From NCBI GenBank assembly GCA_007134225.1, contig SLLE01000094.1, positions 1-40,171 on the forward strand: DNA of 40,171 nt. Direction: 5' to 3'. The notes beneath the pieces were generated by a model. The model was not told where the DNA came from. It saw nothing but the letters and a program-made list of their open reading frames with translations, and searched no databases. Positions 8,161-17,963 of the stretch are shown one piece after another (within the stretch, counting starts at the first letter, position 1; every line of letters starts with the position of its first letter). Both the position numbers and the translations under genes were made by a program. This DNA comes from Tindallia sp. GTDB lineage: Bacteria; Bacillota; Clostridia; Peptostreptococcales; Tindalliaceae.

Positions 8161-8670
8161 ATTAAAGAACTGCAAATTAATGATGAAATCAGAGAAAAGG
8201 AAGTAAGACTGATTGATTCGGAAGGCGAACAGATGGGAATTGTTTCGACAAAAGAAGCGCAAAAAATGGCGGACGAAAAAAATCTTGATCTGGTTAAAAT
8301 TGCACCCCAGGCCAAACCGCCGGTATGCCGCATCATGGATTACGGCAAGCACAAATACGAACAGGCTAAGAAAGAAAAAGAAGCTAAAAAAAATCAAAAA
8401 GTGATTAATGTGAAAGAAATTCGTCTTAGTCCGAATATTGAAGAGCATGATATGCAGGTGAAAGCCAATCAGGCAATTAAGTTCATCAAGAACGGAGATA
8501 AGGTAAAGGTGACCCTTCGTTTTAGAGGGCGTCAGTTAAGTAACATTGGATTAGGCCGCAAAGTGATGGATGAATTCAAAGATATGATGGACGAATATGC
8601 AGCTGTTGAAAAAGCAGCTAAAATGGAAGGTCGACAGCTGATTATGTTCCTTACGCCCAAAAATCAATAA
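8161..8670 (+). CDS. infC: Translation initiation factor IF-3 (AUU start)
   Basis: IF-3, about 169 aa, with N-domain ([18 protein letters not shown] onward), helical linker and C-domain ([20 protein letters not shown] onward). The first in-frame ATG (8233) would cut off 24 conserved N-terminal residues. Between the in-frame stop at 8119 and the conserved region there is no ATG, GTG or TTG, only ATT at 8155 and 8161. GGGAGG at 8145-8150 lies 10 bases before 8161 and 4 before 8155; the neighbours use 8-9, so 8161 is preferred. An AUU start is known for infC and permits self-control by IF-3. Confidence 0.93.
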   Translation: MKELQINDEIREKEVRLIDSEGEQMGIVSTKEAQKMADEKNLDLVKIAPQAKPPVCRIMDYGKHKYEQAKKEKEAKKNQKVINVKEIRLSPNIEEHDMQVKANQAIKFIKNGDKVKVTLRFRGRQLSNIGLGRKVMDEFKDMMDEYAAVEKAAKMEGRQLIMFLTPKNQ

Positions 8671-8699
8671 GGAGCTTCACTAAAAGGAGGGAAATTTTC

Positions 8700-8888
8700 A
8701 TGCCAAAAATGAAAAGTCATCGTGGCGCTGCCAAGCGTTTCAAAAAAACAAAATCCGGGCTGCTTAAAAGAGCAAAAGCCTATAAGAGCCATATTTTGAC
8801 GAAAAAGTCTGCTAAAAGGAAAAGAAAACTTCGAAAGCCGACTACTGTATTTAAAGGTGAACTGAAAAAAATCAGAGAAATGATTTAA
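8700..8888 (+). CDS. rpmI: Ribosomal protein bL35
   Basis: A 62-aa, very lysine- and arginine-rich protein starting [20 protein letters not shown], the recognised bL35 start, at near the usual length (about 65). It is part of the 50S subunit. A strong AAAAGGAGG site lies nine bases before the ATG. It sits between infC and rplT in the standard operon and is 29 bases after infC. Confidence 0.97.
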   Translation: MPKMKSHRGAAKRFKKTKSGLLKRAKAYKSHILTKKSAKRKRKLRKPTTVFKGELKKIREMI

Positions 8889-8914
8889 GGATCTGTTGAA
8901 GGAGGAAATCAACC

Positions 8915-9274
8915 ATGGCCAGAGTCAAAAAGGCTGTCAACGCCAAAAAGAAGCATAAAAAAATACTTAAACTTGCAAAAGGGTATCGTGGTGCGCGCAG
9001 CAAGCTGTTTAAAACCGCCAACGCCACCGTTATTAAAGCCCTGAGTCATGCATATAAAGGCAGAAAGCTGAAAAAACGTGATTTTAGAAAACTATGGATT
9101 ACAAGAATTAATGCAGCTGCCCGCATGAACGGAATGTCTTATTCCCGTTTTATGAACGGATTAAAGCAAGCCGGTGTGGAAGTGAATCGAAAAATGCTGT
9201 CGGAAATGGCAATTCATGACAAAGATGGTTTTGCCAAGTTAGTAGAAATGTCCAAAGAAAAACTGAATGCTTAA
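8915..9274 (+). CDS. rplT: Ribosomal protein bL20
   Basis: A 119-aa bL20, which binds 23S rRNA early in 50S assembly and, in Bacillus, represses its own operon. The sequence is typical throughout: basic N-terminal helix with [19 protein letters not shown], then [23 protein letters not shown], which is near-universal. AAGGAGG lies 9-10 bases before the ATG. It is the last gene of the operon and is followed by a terminator at 9284. Confidence 0.98.
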   Translation: MARVKKAVNAKKKHKKILKLAKGYRGARSKLFKTANATVIKALSHAYKGRKLKKRDFRKLWITRINAAARMNGMSYSRFMNGLKQAGVEVNRKMLSEMAIHDKDGFAKLVEMSKEKLNA

Positions 9275-9283
9275 TCAGTCTAG

Positions 9284-9307
9284 AAAGAGCCGAAACGGCT
9301 CTTTTTT
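9284..9307 (+). terminator. Terminator after rplT
   Basis: AAAGAGCCG (9284-9292), loop AAA, CGGCTCTTT, then a run of T to 9307. A classic intrinsic terminator that closes the infC operon. Confidence 0.93.
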
Positions 9308-9381
9308 GCATAGATGAAGCAAATGATTTTGTGATACAATAACATCAGCATTATGAAGTAAATCGGTAACGAGGTGAGCCT

Positions 9382-10047
9382 ATGTCTAAAAAAACAAGAA
9401 AACAATTTGCTGTCATCGGTTGCGGTCGATTTGGTTCCAGTGTGGCGAAAACCCTCTACAAAAATGGATATGATGTCTTGGCAATTGATGATGACGAGGA
9501 TGTCATTCGAAGTATTTCTGAATTTGTTACACATGCAGCTACCTTAAACATTCATGATGAACACGCATTAAAAGAAGTTGGGATAAATGAGATTGACGTT
9601 GCAATTATTGCTGTTGGTTCCGATATGCAGGCTTCCATCATGGCTACATTGCTCGTCAAGGAATTAGGTGTTAAGTATGTTGTTGCCAAGGCCCAGGATT
9701 CATTGCATTCCAAGGTGCTGTACAAAATTGGTGCCGATCGGGTGATTTTTCCGGAAAGAGATATGGGCGTTCGATTGGCTCATAACCTCACGACGACAAA
9801 TATATTGGATATTATTGAATTATCCCCGGAATACAGCATTATGGAGGTTTCTGCCCCGCAAAAATGGGTTGACAGTTCACTGAAGGATAATGATATCCGG
9901 GCGAGATTTGGCTTAAGTGTCCTCGCTATTAAACGAGGTGAGGATATAAAGGTATCGCCTCCTGCGGATGAAAAAATCCAGTCAGGGGATGTTTTAATTG
10001 TGATTGGATCCAACGAAGATTTGCAAAAAATTCAGGAAAATGTATAA
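9382..10047 (+). CDS. Potassium channel regulatory subunit (KtrA/TrkA family)
   Basis: A 221-aa RCK protein: an N-terminal NAD/nucleotide-binding fold (VIGCGRFGSSVA at about 11-22, then a conserved acidic VLAIDDDED end of the second strand) and a C-terminal RCK_C domain (about 140-221, ending GDVLIVIGSNEDLQKIQ). Such proteins gate a membrane K+ channel (KtrB/KtrD) in response to ATP, ADP or cyclic di-AMP. No channel subunit lies in the window, so its partner is coded elsewhere. The RBS is GAGGTGA. It sits 12 bases before the TrmH gene. Confidence 0.9.
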   Translation: MSKKTRKQFAVIGCGRFGSSVAKTLYKNGYDVLAIDDDEDVIRSISEFVTHAATLNIHDEHALKEVGINEIDVAIIAVGSDMQASIMATLLVKELGVKYVVAKAQDSLHSKVLYKIGADRVIFPERDMGVRLAHNLTTTNILDIIELSPEYSIMEVSAPQKWVDSSLKDNDIRARFGLSVLAIKRGEDIKVSPPADEKIQSGDVLIVIGSNEDLQKIQENV

Positions 10048-10059
10048 GGATGTTGGTTT

Positions 10060-10878
10060 ATGATAATAAAATTAATTGAAAGCACTTCAAATCCGATTAT
10101 TAGAAAAGCATTATCCCTCCAACTGCGTAAAAATAGGAAAAAATATCAACAATTCCTACTTGAAGGCATTCGGGGAATTCAGGATATCTTATCGGAAGCT
10201 TCTCAGATTGAGATTATTCTTTTTGAAAAAAGAATTGAATCATTAACGGGCGGCGAAGATCTGATCCGTAAATGTGAGGAAGCAGGCATTAAATCTGCGC
10301 AAGTGACGGAGAGTATCATGAAAAAAATTGCTGACACACAGACTCCGCAAGGAGTGGTGGCTATTGTTCATGTGCCGGAATATGATTTGAATGAAATACT
10401 TCGAGGAAGCCAATTTCTCCTCATGTTGGATGAAATTCAGGACCCTGGAAACATGGGGACACTGATTAGATCTGCTGAGGCTGCAGGATTTGACGCTGTT
10501 ATTCTGACACCGGGCAGCACTGATCCATACAGTATGAAATGTATACGTGCGGCCACGGGAGCGGTGCTTTACATACCAGTTTTTGAGCTGAAATCAACAG
10601 AAGAAGCTTGGGAAAAACTGAGGCAGAATCAGTATCGAATTCTGGGTGCTGCATTGGAAAATGGGAAAGTATATACGTCGGAAACCTATGATCCGCCTGT
10701 GGCATTGATCATTGGAAATGAAGCCAGGGGAATTAATCCAACATTGCTGGCAAAAATGGATGGAGCCATTACCATACCAATGAAAGGCAAAACCCAGTCA
10801 TTGAATGCGGCGATCGCGGGAAGCGTGTTAATGTTTCATGTGGCGGCTGCTTGTTGCGAAGATCAAATTATGGTATAA
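10060..10878 (+). CDS. TrmH family RNA 2'-O-methyltransferase
   Basis: A 272-aa SpoU/TrmH-class protein that methylates a ribose 2'-OH on rRNA or tRNA using S-adenosylmethionine. An N-terminal substrate-binding domain (about 1-105) is followed by the knotted SPOUT domain with the three motifs: DEIQDPGNMGTLIRSAEAAG, ALIIGNEARGI, and IPMKGKTQSLNAAIAGSVL. The same gene (ysgA) precedes pheST in Bacillus. The exact RNA site is unknown. The pheS promoter -10 box overlaps its stop codon. Confidence 0.9.
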   Translation: MIIKLIESTSNPIIRKALSLQLRKNRKKYQQFLLEGIRGIQDILSEASQIEIILFEKRIESLTGGEDLIRKCEEAGIKSAQVTESIMKKIADTQTPQGVVAIVHVPEYDLNEILRGSQFLLMLDEIQDPGNMGTLIRSAEAAGFDAVILTPGSTDPYSMKCIRAATGAVLYIPVFELKSTEEAWEKLRQNQYRILGAALENGKVYTSETYDPPVALIIGNEARGINPTLLAKMDGAITIPMKGKTQSLNAAIAGSVLMFHVAAACCEDQIMV

Positions 10879-10879
10879 T
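10851..10879 (+). promoter_or_regulatory. pheS T-box promoter
   Basis: TTGTTG (10851-10856) and a perfect TATAAT (10874-10879), 17-base spacer. It lies inside the last codons of the TrmH gene; the -10 box overlaps the stop. Confidence 0.72.
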
Positions 10880-10885
10880 CTTGAG

Positions 10886-11128
10886 GAAATTAATGTGGCG
10901 ATGATTGAGAGAGTACATTGAAGGGTCATTAAGAAAGAGAATGGATGCCTCGGCTGAAAGCATCGTTAGTGATTTCAATGGAAGTTCGCTCAGGAGCTCT
11001 AATGTTGAATGGAGTAGGCATTGGCGGCAAGACACCGTTATCGTCTCTGAGAGGCACGGGGAGACCTGTGTTAGTAGGGTGGTACCGCGGAATAGCTTTC
11101 GTCCCTTGTGGGAAGATGGCTTTTTTTG
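10886..11128 (+). promoter_or_regulatory. T-box leader of pheST (Phe, specifier TTC)
   Basis: T-box sequence GGGTGGTACCGCGG at 11077-11090; terminator stem from AGC (11094-11096) through GTCCC/GGGA to GCT, then a T run to 11127. The Stem I tip is GATGC...GCATC around CTCGGCTGAAA. Stem ATTGAA/TTCAAT borders a specifier loop reading GGAAG-TTC with TTC at 10985-10987, a Phe codon, in the same position as ACC in the thrS leader. Uncharged tRNA-Phe should allow read-through into pheS. Confidence 0.92.
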
Positions 11129-11173
11129 GTTTTTGACTTCATTATTGACAAGAAGGAAGGGGAGTATTGATCG

Positions 11174-12193
11174 ATGGAAGAAAAACTGAAGCAACTTCAG
11201 GAAGAAGCGGCTGAAATGCTGGAAAAAGTTAAAGACTCAAAAGAAGTGGAAAATATTCGGGTTAAATACCTTGGGAAGAAAGGTGCGCTTACAGAAGTGC
11301 TCAGAAGTATGGGTAGTCTTCCAAAGGATGAAAGACCACGAGTGGGTCAGGTGGCAAATGAAGTAAGGGAACACTTGGAAAAGGCGATCAATGAAACAAG
11401 AGAGCGGATCCATGAAGATGCCCTTGAAGCCAGGCTGATGAAAGAAACTATTGATGTAACCATGCCAGGACAAACACCGGTCCAGGGATCAAGACATCCG
11501 TTGACGCAGGCCCTGGACGAATTGAAAGAAGTATTCATCGGTATGGGTTTTACGGTGGTGGAAGGTCCGGAAGTGGAAACGGTAAGCAATAATTTTGATA
11601 TGCTGAATGCACCGCCGAATCACCCATCAAGAGATTTTTCCGATACGTTTTATATTGATGAGAACACGATTCTTCGAACACAGACTTCACCGGTGCAGGT
11701 TCGTGTGATGAAAAAAAATAAACCGCCTATTCGGGTAATTTCTCCTGGTAGATGTTTCCGGAATGACACGCCGGATGCGACTCACTCACCGATGTTTAAT
11801 CAGTTGGAAGGCTTGGTGGTGGATGAAAAAAGCACCTTGGGAGATCTGAAAGGCAGTTTGGAAATTTTTGCAAAACACCTTTTTGGTGAAAACACTCAAA
11901 CAAAATTTCGTCCTCATTATTTTCCTTTTACAGAACCAAGCGCTGAAGTCGATGTAACCTGCTTTAAGTGCCAGGGAAAAGGGTGTCCTATGTGTAAAGG
12001 GAGTGGTTGGATTGAGATGCTGGGATCCGGAATGGTTCATCCAAATGTGCTGAGAAACTGCGGGATTGACCCGGAAAAGTACAGTGGCTGGGCCTTTGGA
12101 ATGGGAATTGATCGAATCGCTATGCAAAAATATGGCATTGATGACATACGATTGCTTTACGAGAACGATCTCCGCTTCTTAAGCCAGTTTTAG
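11174..12193 (+). CDS. pheS: Phenylalanine--tRNA ligase alpha subunit
   Basis: A 339-aa PheRS alpha chain: coiled-coil N-terminus (about 1-90) that grips tRNA and a class II catalytic domain that activates phenylalanine. Motif 2 is near RVISPGRCFRNDTPDATHSPMF, and motif 3 near GWAFGMGIDRIAM. The usual CFKCQGKGCPMCKGSGW segment is present. GGGGAG lies about nine bases before the ATG. It works as an alpha2-beta2 enzyme with PheT, coded 37 bases downstream. Confidence 0.98.
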   Translation: MEEKLKQLQEEAAEMLEKVKDSKEVENIRVKYLGKKGALTEVLRSMGSLPKDERPRVGQVANEVREHLEKAINETRERIHEDALEARLMKETIDVTMPGQTPVQGSRHPLTQALDELKEVFIGMGFTVVEGPEVETVSNNFDMLNAPPNHPSRDFSDTFYIDENTILRTQTSPVQVRVMKKNKPPIRVISPGRCFRNDTPDATHSPMFNQLEGLVVDEKSTLGDLKGSLEIFAKHLFGENTQTKFRPHYFPFTEPSAEVDVTCFKCQGKGCPMCKGSGWIEMLGSGMVHPNVLRNCGIDPEKYSGWAFGMGIDRIAMQKYGIDDIRLLYENDLRFLSQF

Positions 12194-12230
12194 CATTAAT
12201 ACAGATACGATACTAAAGGAGGATATACGC

Positions 12231-14633
12231 ATGCTGGTACCGGTAAAATGGTTAAAGGAATATGTTGACATTAATATTAATACAGATGAATTGGCTGATC
12301 AAATGACGATGTCTGGATCCAAAGTGGAAGAAGTACGCCACTGGGGGGAAGGGCTGGATGAAGTTATTGTTGGCAGAATTGAAAAAATAACACCCCATCC
12401 CAGGGCGGATAAGCTGGTTGTTGCAAAGGTGACAATTGGTGGTAAGGAGTTGCAAATTGTAACCGGCGCAGAGAACATTCATGAAGGGGATAAAATTCCC
12501 ATGGCGCTGGAAGGGACTGAACTTCCTAATGGCGTGATTATTGAAGAAACCTTTTTCAGGGGTGAAGCATCACAGGGTATGATGTGTTCGCCGGATGAAC
12601 TGGGAATTCCAAAACATATGGTGCCGGAAGAGTTCAAAGGCGGAATCTGGATCCTGGACCCTGATTCCGAGATCGGCAAGCCCTTTACAGAAGTGCTTCC
12701 GTTGGTAGAAGATGTCATTGAGTTTGAAATTACATCAAATCGGCCGGACTGTTTAAGTGTGTTGGGAATGGCACGTGAAGCGGCAGCGACAACAGGCATG
12801 GAGCTGAGTCCTCCTCAAATCAAACTGAAAGAAGAAGGAATTGATTGGAGTAACGATGGGGCTGTTAGCATTGAAGATGAAGATGGCTGTTATCGCTACG
12901 TTGCAAGAAGAATTTCAGATGTAAAGATAGAACCCTCGCCGCAGTGGATGCAGCAGCGACTCATTCAGGCAGGCGTCCGGCCCATTAGCAATGTGGTGGA
13001 TATTACCAACTACGTGATGCTGGAAATCGGACAACCACTGCATGCCTTTGACGCTGAAAAGATTGTTGATCAGCATATCATTGTCAGACAGGCAAAAGAA
13101 GGAGAAGCTTTTAAGACCCTAGACGGAGTGGAGCGAAAACTAACATCGAACATGACATTAATTGCCGATGCGGAAAATGCGCTGGGGATTGCAGGTGTCA
13201 TGGGAGGCGAAGAATCGGAAATCACTGATCAAACAACCTCAATTATTTTGGAGTCGGCAAATTTTAATCAGGACCGTATCCGAAAAACATCTCAGGAATT
13301 GGGCCTTCGAACAGAGGCGTCCTCCCGATTTGAAAAAGGAATGGATCCGGAATTATGCTTACTGGCGGCCAATCGTGCCTGTCAGCTTATCGAAGAGCTG
13401 GGGACCGGAAAAATTAACGCAGGTGTGCTGGATCAGTATCCTAAACCGGCAAAATGTTTCCAGATGGAAATTCGGCCGGAAAAAGTTAACGGATTATTGG
13501 GAACGGACCTTTCAACAGATGAAATGATCGATATTCTTAATAGCCTGGAAATAAAAGCTGAAAAGAGTCAGGAGAACATAATGGTCACCGCGCCTTCTTT
13601 TCGAAAGGATTTGCAGCAGGAAGCTGATTTTATTGAAGAAATCGGACGGATCTATGGCTTTGACAAGATCACACCTACTTTAATGAAGGGAGATATTATG
13701 GTCGGTGGGTTGTCGGAGCGACAAAAGATGGAGGAACGGCTGAAGGATACGTTAGCCGCCTGCGGTTGTTTTGAGTCCTTAACCTACTCTTTTGTCAGTC
13801 CATCAAGTGTTGATGCGATTCGACTCCCAAAAGACAGCTTTAAAAGAGATTTTGTCAAGCTGCTCAATCCGCTAGGCGATGAAACCAGCGTAATGAGAAC
13901 CTCTATTTTGCCGAATATGATGGAAGTGATTGCCAGAAATATTCATCGAAATGTACCGACAGGTCGTTTTTATGAAATAGGGCATGTATTTTACTCCGAG
14001 TTGGAAGAAACGGCTGATGAACTGCCCATGGAAGTGACCGAATTAGTTATTGGTATCTTTGGGAAAGACGAAGACTTTTTTACCCTGAAGGGAATTGTTC
14101 AGCATTTACTGGAAAAAATGGGGATCAAACAGATTTCCTACGAAGCAGAAACCAATCATCCCAGTTATCACCCGGGAAGATGTGCAACGGTATATGCAGA
14201 CGGAAAGCTGTTGGGAACCATGGGAGAAATTCATCCCATCGTTGGAAAGAATTATGATTTGGATAAAGACAGGTGCTATGCAGCAGAAATTAACGGAAAT
14301 CTTTTGCTGGAAATGGCGTCCGTCAAACCATTATATCAGACCCTGCCACGATATCCATCCATCGTAAGAGACTTGGCGCTGGTTTTGGAAGAAAGTGTTC
14401 CGGTTAAGTCAATTGAAGAGATTATATGCGAATATGGTGGGGACTGGTTGGAGTCCTTTGAACTATTTGATGTATACCAAGGCAATCAGATAGGAGAAGG
14501 ATTAAAAAGCGTTGCCTATACCATGACCTTTCGACATACTGAAAGAACACTGAAAGACAGTGAAGTGGATCAAGTAGTCCAAAGGTTAGTAAAAGAACTC
14601 CAAAAACAGCTCAAGGCAAAACTGAGAGAATAA
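12231..14633 (+). CDS. pheT: Phenylalanine--tRNA ligase beta subunit
   Basis: An 800-aa PheRS beta chain of the usual bacterial length. Domains in order: B1 start (MLVPVKWLKEYVDI), an EMAP/tRNA-binding domain (about 40-150), the B3/B4 editing domain that removes Tyr-tRNA-Phe (about 200-400), the B5 domain, a catalytic-like core, and the C-terminal ferredoxin-like anticodon domain (about 705-800). A strong AAAGGAGG lies eight bases before the ATG. It is co-transcribed with pheS under the Phe T-box. Confidence 0.98.
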   Translation: MLVPVKWLKEYVDININTDELADQMTMSGSKVEEVRHWGEGLDEVIVGRIEKITPHPRADKLVVAKVTIGGKELQIVTGAENIHEGDKIPMALEGTELPNGVIIEETFFRGEASQGMMCSPDELGIPKHMVPEEFKGGIWILDPDSEIGKPFTEVLPLVEDVIEFEITSNRPDCLSVLGMAREAAATTGMELSPPQIKLKEEGIDWSNDGAVSIEDEDGCYRYVARRISDVKIEPSPQWMQQRLIQAGVRPISNVVDITNYVMLEIGQPLHAFDAEKIVDQHIIVRQAKEGEAFKTLDGVERKLTSNMTLIADAENALGIAGVMGGEESEITDQTTSIILESANFNQDRIRKTSQELGLRTEASSRFEKGMDPELCLLAANRACQLIEELGTGKINAGVLDQYPKPAKCFQMEIRPEKVNGLLGTDLSTDEMIDILNSLEIKAEKSQENIMVTAPSFRKDLQQEADFIEEIGRIYGFDKITPTLMKGDIMVGGLSERQKMEERLKDTLAACGCFESLTYSFVSPSSVDAIRLPKDSFKRDFVKLLNPLGDETSVMRTSILPNMMEVIARNIHRNVPTGRFYEIGHVFYSELEETADELPMEVTELVIGIFGKDEDFFTLKGIVQHLLEKMGIKQISYEAETNHPSYHPGRCATVYADGKLLGTMGEIHPIVGKNYDLDKDRCYAAEINGNLLLEMASVKPLYQTLPRYPSIVRDLALVLEESVPVKSIEEIICEYGGDWLESFELFDVYQGNQIGEGLKSVAYTMTFRHTERTLKDSEVDQVVQRLVKELQKQLKAKLRE

Positions 14634-14675
14634 AATCGAAAGTGGATAACAGCCTATACGGCTTAATTCGGAATA

Positions 14676-14684
14676 TGTTATAAT
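14676..14684 (+). promoter_or_regulatory. Extended -10 promoter for zapA-tyrS
   Basis: TGTTATAAT (extended -10) with no good -35 box, about 40 bases before zapA. The same nine bases recur before several other genes in this window. Confidence 0.6.
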
Positions 14685-14719
14685 TATGAAAACAGTTTTG
14701 AGTCAAGGAGTGGATATCG

Positions 14720-15241
14720 TTGGCGGAGAAAAAAAATCGTGTGATCATGAAAATCAATGGACAGGAATATCCTATTGCCGCAAATGAGTCGAAAGAATAT
14801 TTGATTCGAATCGGCACATTTGTGGATGATAAAATGCAAGAAATCGCCGTGTATAATCGTCAACTTAGTCTATCCATGGTGGCGGTGCTGACTTCCATCA
14901 ATATTGCCGATCTTTACCTTAAGTCGCAGCAGGAAAATACACCATTAAATGAACAGAAACCCCTAAAAAATGAAGACGTTCATCAAATGAAAAGTGATTT
15001 GGAGAAAAAAAGTCAATCTTTGAGCCAGGAAAAGGAACATAGCAGAAACCTTCAACAGAAATTAAGTGAAGCGCGAAAAGAAAATGAACGCAAACAGGGC
15101 GAAATGAAAAAACTTCAGGAAAACCTGAATATAAAGGATCAGGAGCTAAATAAAGCAAATGACGTTATAAAAGAACTTCAGGATCAGCTTTACGAAAGTC
15201 AACTGCAGGTTGTGGAGTTGCAGCAAAGTGATAAAGACTGA
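14720..15241 (+). CDS. zapA: Cell division protein ZapA (FtsZ-ring associated)
   Basis: A 173-aa protein whose first about 80 residues are ZapA-like ([25 protein letters not shown]...) and whose remainder is a long charged coiled coil. ZapA bundles FtsZ filaments at the division site. It is longer than Bacillus ZapA (about 85 aa) owing to the coiled-coil tail, as seen in clostridia. It starts with TTG, nine bases after AAGGAG (14705-14710). The position after pheT is conserved in Firmicutes. tyrS follows 26 bases later. Confidence 0.87.
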   Translation: MAEKKNRVIMKINGQEYPIAANESKEYLIRIGTFVDDKMQEIAVYNRQLSLSMVAVLTSINIADLYLKSQQENTPLNEQKPLKNEDVHQMKSDLEKKSQSLSQEKEHSRNLQQKLSEARKENERKQGEMKKLQENLNIKDQELNKANDVIKELQDQLYESQLQVVELQQSDKD

Positions 15242-15267
15242 CAGCAGAACGAGGAGGCAGGAAGCGA

Positions 15268-16491
15268 ATGGCAAATGTGTTTGATGTGTTAAAGGAAAGG
15301 GGTTATGTAGCCCAGGTTACCCACGAAGACGAACTTCGTGAAAGAATGGAAAAAGAACCGATTACGTTCTATATTGGGTTTGATGCAACAGCAGAAAGTC
15401 TGCATCTTGGTCATTATGTGCAGATCATGGTAATGATGCACATGCAAAACGCCGGCCATCGACCGATTGTGTTATTAGGCGGCGGAACCACAATGGTGGG
15501 CGATCCTTCCGGTAAAACGGATATGCGTAAAATGTTGACACCGGATCAGATCCAGCACAATGCAATGCGTTTTAAAGAGCAATTCGAACGATTTTTGGAT
15601 TTTTCATCTGGTAAAGCTATTCTGGTGGATAATGCGGAGTGGTTGCTGGGATTAAATTACATTGACTTTTTAAGAAGCGTGGGCCGACATTTTTCCATCA
15701 ATCGCATGCTGTCGGCAGAGTGCTATAAGGCTAGACTGGATCAGGGTCTTACATTTTTGGAATTCAATTACATGATCATGCAGGCCTATGATTTTCTCGA
15801 GTTGTACCGGCGTTATGACTGTCAGTTGCAAATGGGCGGTGATGATCAATGGTCAAATATCCTGGCTGGATATGAACTGATTCGAAGAGTTGAAAGTGGA
15901 AATTCTTATGCCCTGACATTCCAGTTACTGACCACCAGTGAAGGAATTAAGATGGGTAAAACCGAATCCGGTGCATTGTGGCTGGATCCGGAAAAAACAT
16001 CTCCGTATGAGTTCTACCAATATTTGAGAAATGTTGATGACCGGGATGTGGAGAAGACACTGAAACTGTTAACGTTTTTACCGCTGGAAGAAATAAGCGA
16101 ACTTTGTCGTATAGAAGGCGCTGCACTAAATACGGCTAAGGAACGTCTTGCCTTGGAAGCAACCAAAATTGTCCATGGCGAAGAAGAAGCAAATAAAGCT
16201 CAGGAAGCAGCTAAAAAAGTATTTGGAGGCGGCCTGACGGAAGATTTGCCGACAACGGAATTTGCCTCAACCGACTTTGATGAAGAAAAGGATGTTTTAT
16301 CACTATTAATCGAAACAGATCTGGTGCCGTCCCGCTCAGAAGGACGTCGATTGATTCAACAGGGCGGAATTTCTATTAACGATGAAAAAGTAACCGATAT
16401 TGATCATGCTATTGAAAAAAATGATTTTGAGGGTGGATCGCTGCTTATTAAAAAAGGAAAGAAGACGTACCATCGCGTCGTAATTAAATAA
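15268..16491 (+). CDS. tyrS: Tyrosine--tRNA ligase
   Basis: A 407-aa class I tyrosyl-tRNA synthetase. The HIGH-type motif is HLGH at 46-49 and the KMSKS-type motif is KMGKT at 228-232. The tyrosine pocket includes [16 protein letters not shown]-terminal S4 RNA-binding domain (about 345-407) is present. There is no T-box before it, unlike thrS and pheS here; it is read with zapA. The ribosome site is GAGGAGG. Confidence 0.98.
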   Translation: MANVFDVLKERGYVAQVTHEDELRERMEKEPITFYIGFDATAESLHLGHYVQIMVMMHMQNAGHRPIVLLGGGTTMVGDPSGKTDMRKMLTPDQIQHNAMRFKEQFERFLDFSSGKAILVDNAEWLLGLNYIDFLRSVGRHFSINRMLSAECYKARLDQGLTFLEFNYMIMQAYDFLELYRRYDCQLQMGGDDQWSNILAGYELIRRVESGNSYALTFQLLTTSEGIKMGKTESGALWLDPEKTSPYEFYQYLRNVDDRDVEKTLKLLTFLPLEEISELCRIEGAALNTAKERLALEATKIVHGEEEANKAQEAAKKVFGGGLTEDLPTTEFASTDFDEEKDVLSLLIETDLVPSRSEGRRLIQQGGISINDEKVTDIDHAIEKNDFEGGSLLIKKGKKTYHRVVIK

Positions 16492-16503
16492 GAAAAAAAT
16501 GAA

Positions 16504-16544
16504 AAGGCCCTTGAAAAGCAATATGCTTTTCAGGGGCTTTTTTT
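16504..16544 (+). terminator. Terminator between tyrS and the UPF0210 gene
   Basis: Arms AAGGCCC-TT-GAAAAGC and GCTTTTC-A-GGGGCTT with loop AATAT, one G-G mismatch and one bulge, then seven T. On the other strand the hairpin is followed by TTTTCATTTTTT, so it probably serves both tyrS and the converging UPF0210 gene. Confidence 0.88.
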
Positions 16545-16578
16545 CACAACAACTTAAGAAAGAACCGAGATAAAGGTG

Positions 16579-17949
16579 TTAATTGTTGAAGGACTGTAAT
16601 GGGGCTGGAATGCGACCGCCACGTTTTACAAAAGCGTCTGATTTTTCTTCGTGAATTTTCATAATCGGTGCAGATCCAAGTAGACCGCCAAAAACGGCTT
16701 CATCGCCCACTTTTTTCCCGTGAACGGGAATGATTCGCACAGCTGTGGTTTTTCGATTAATCATGCCGATGGCCATTTCGTCAGCAATAATGGCGGAAAT
16801 CGTCTCTGCGCTCGTGTTGCCAGGTATCGCAATCATATCAAGCCCTACTGAGCAAACGGAAGTCATGGCTTCGAGTTTATCAAAAGTTAGCGTACCCTGT
16901 TTCACAGCTTCGATCATCCCTGCATCCTCACTGACAGGAATAAAAGCACCGCTTAGTCCGCCGACATGGGAAGAAGCCATAATGCCACCTTTTTTGACAG
17001 CATCGTTGAGCATGGCAAGGGCTGCGGTTGTCCCATGGGTGCCGGTGCGTTCGAGGCCCATGCCCTCCAATATATCGGAAACGCTGTCTCCGATGGCTGG
17101 TGTTGGCGCTAAGGAAAGATCAATAATTCCAAAAGGAATATTGAGCGCTTCCGAAGCGACGGAACCGACCAATTCGCCGGCTCTGGTTATTTTAAAGGCT
17201 GTTTTTTTAATGACACTGGCCAGCTCTCCAAAATCAGCATTGGGGTGTTTAAGCACCGCATTGCGGACAACTCCGGGTCCGCTGATTCCAACATTAATGA
17301 CGGCTTCAGGCTCTCCGATTCCATGAAAAGCGCCGGCCATAAAGGGGTTGTCTTCCGGTACATTACAGAAAACAACCAGCTTGGCGCATCCAATACTGTC
17401 ATGGTCTTTCGTTTGGTAGGCCGTCTTCTTGATGAGATGTCCCATCTCGTTGATGGCATCCATATTTATGCCTGCTTTTGAGGAGGCAACATTAATGGAG
17501 GAACACACTCGCTGTGTTTCTGCCAACGCGTGCGGGATAGAGTGAAGAAGCTTCTTATCACCGGAGGTTAGTCCTTTCTGAACCATGGCTGAAAAACCCC
17601 CAATAAAGTTGACACCCACGGCTTGGGCTGCGTCGTCCAATGCTTTGGCAAAAGGGACGTAGTCTCTTGTATCGGAAGATTCGGCGACCATAGCCATCGG
17701 AGTGACGGAAATGCGTTTGTTGACAATAGGAATGCCATAACGACTTTCGATCTCTTCTCCTACAGAAACCAGCGTTTCTGCTTTTTGCGTTATTTTATCA
17801 TAAATATTGCGGCAAGCCTTCTTGGGATCTGGATCAGAACAATCTCGCAGACTAATACCCATGGTAATCGTTCGGATATCAAGGTTTTCCATTTGGACCA
17901 TGCGAATTGTCTCCATAATTTCCTGTCTGGCAACGGATGATTGGAACAT
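16579..17949 (-). CDS. UPF0210 (PFL/DUF711) family protein
   Basis: A 456-aa protein of the UPF0210/DUF711 family at its usual length. It is distantly related to pyruvate formate-lyase-type folds, and its function has not been shown. Recognisable stretches are [16 protein letters not shown] near the start, [15 protein letters not shown], and GISGPGVV and [18 protein letters not shown] further on. The TAGGAGG site precedes the ATG. It begins 15 bases after the ACT-domain gene, a pairing common in Firmicutes, which suggests that the ACT protein regulates it. Confidence 0.92.
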   Translation of the reverse strand: MFQSSVARQEIMETIRMVQMENLDIRTITMGISLRDCSDPDPKKACRNIYDKITQKAETLVSVGEEIESRYGIPIVNKRISVTPMAMVAESSDTRDYVPFAKALDDAAQAVGVNFIGGFSAMVQKGLTSGDKKLLHSIPHALAETQRVCSSINVASSKAGINMDAINEMGHLIKKTAYQTKDHDSIGCAKLVVFCNVPEDNPFMAGAFHGIGEPEAVINVGISGPGVVRNAVLKHPNADFGELASVIKKTAFKITRAGELVGSVASEALNIPFGIIDLSLAPTPAIGDSVSDILEGMGLERTGTHGTTAALAMLNDAVKKGGIMASSHVGGLSGAFIPVSEDAGMIEAVKQGTLTFDKLEAMTSVCSVGLDMIAIPGNTSAETISAIIADEMAIGMINRKTTAVRIIPVHGKKVGDEAVFGGLLGSAPIMKIHEEKSDAFVKRGGRIPAPLQSFNN

Positions 17950-17963
17950 GTTTATATAACCTC

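Noticed and set aside
8006-8206. 66-aa open frame before infC
   Set aside because: It covers the infC leader terminator and overlaps the IF-3 N-terminus in another frame.
10905-11189. 94-aa open frame before pheS
   Set aside because: It lies wholly in the T-box leader and terminator; the peptide has no family features.
16730-17326. 198-aa open frame opposite UPF0210
   Set aside because: It is antisense to a well-conserved gene, with a Ser/Pro/Ile-rich shadow composition and no ribosome site.
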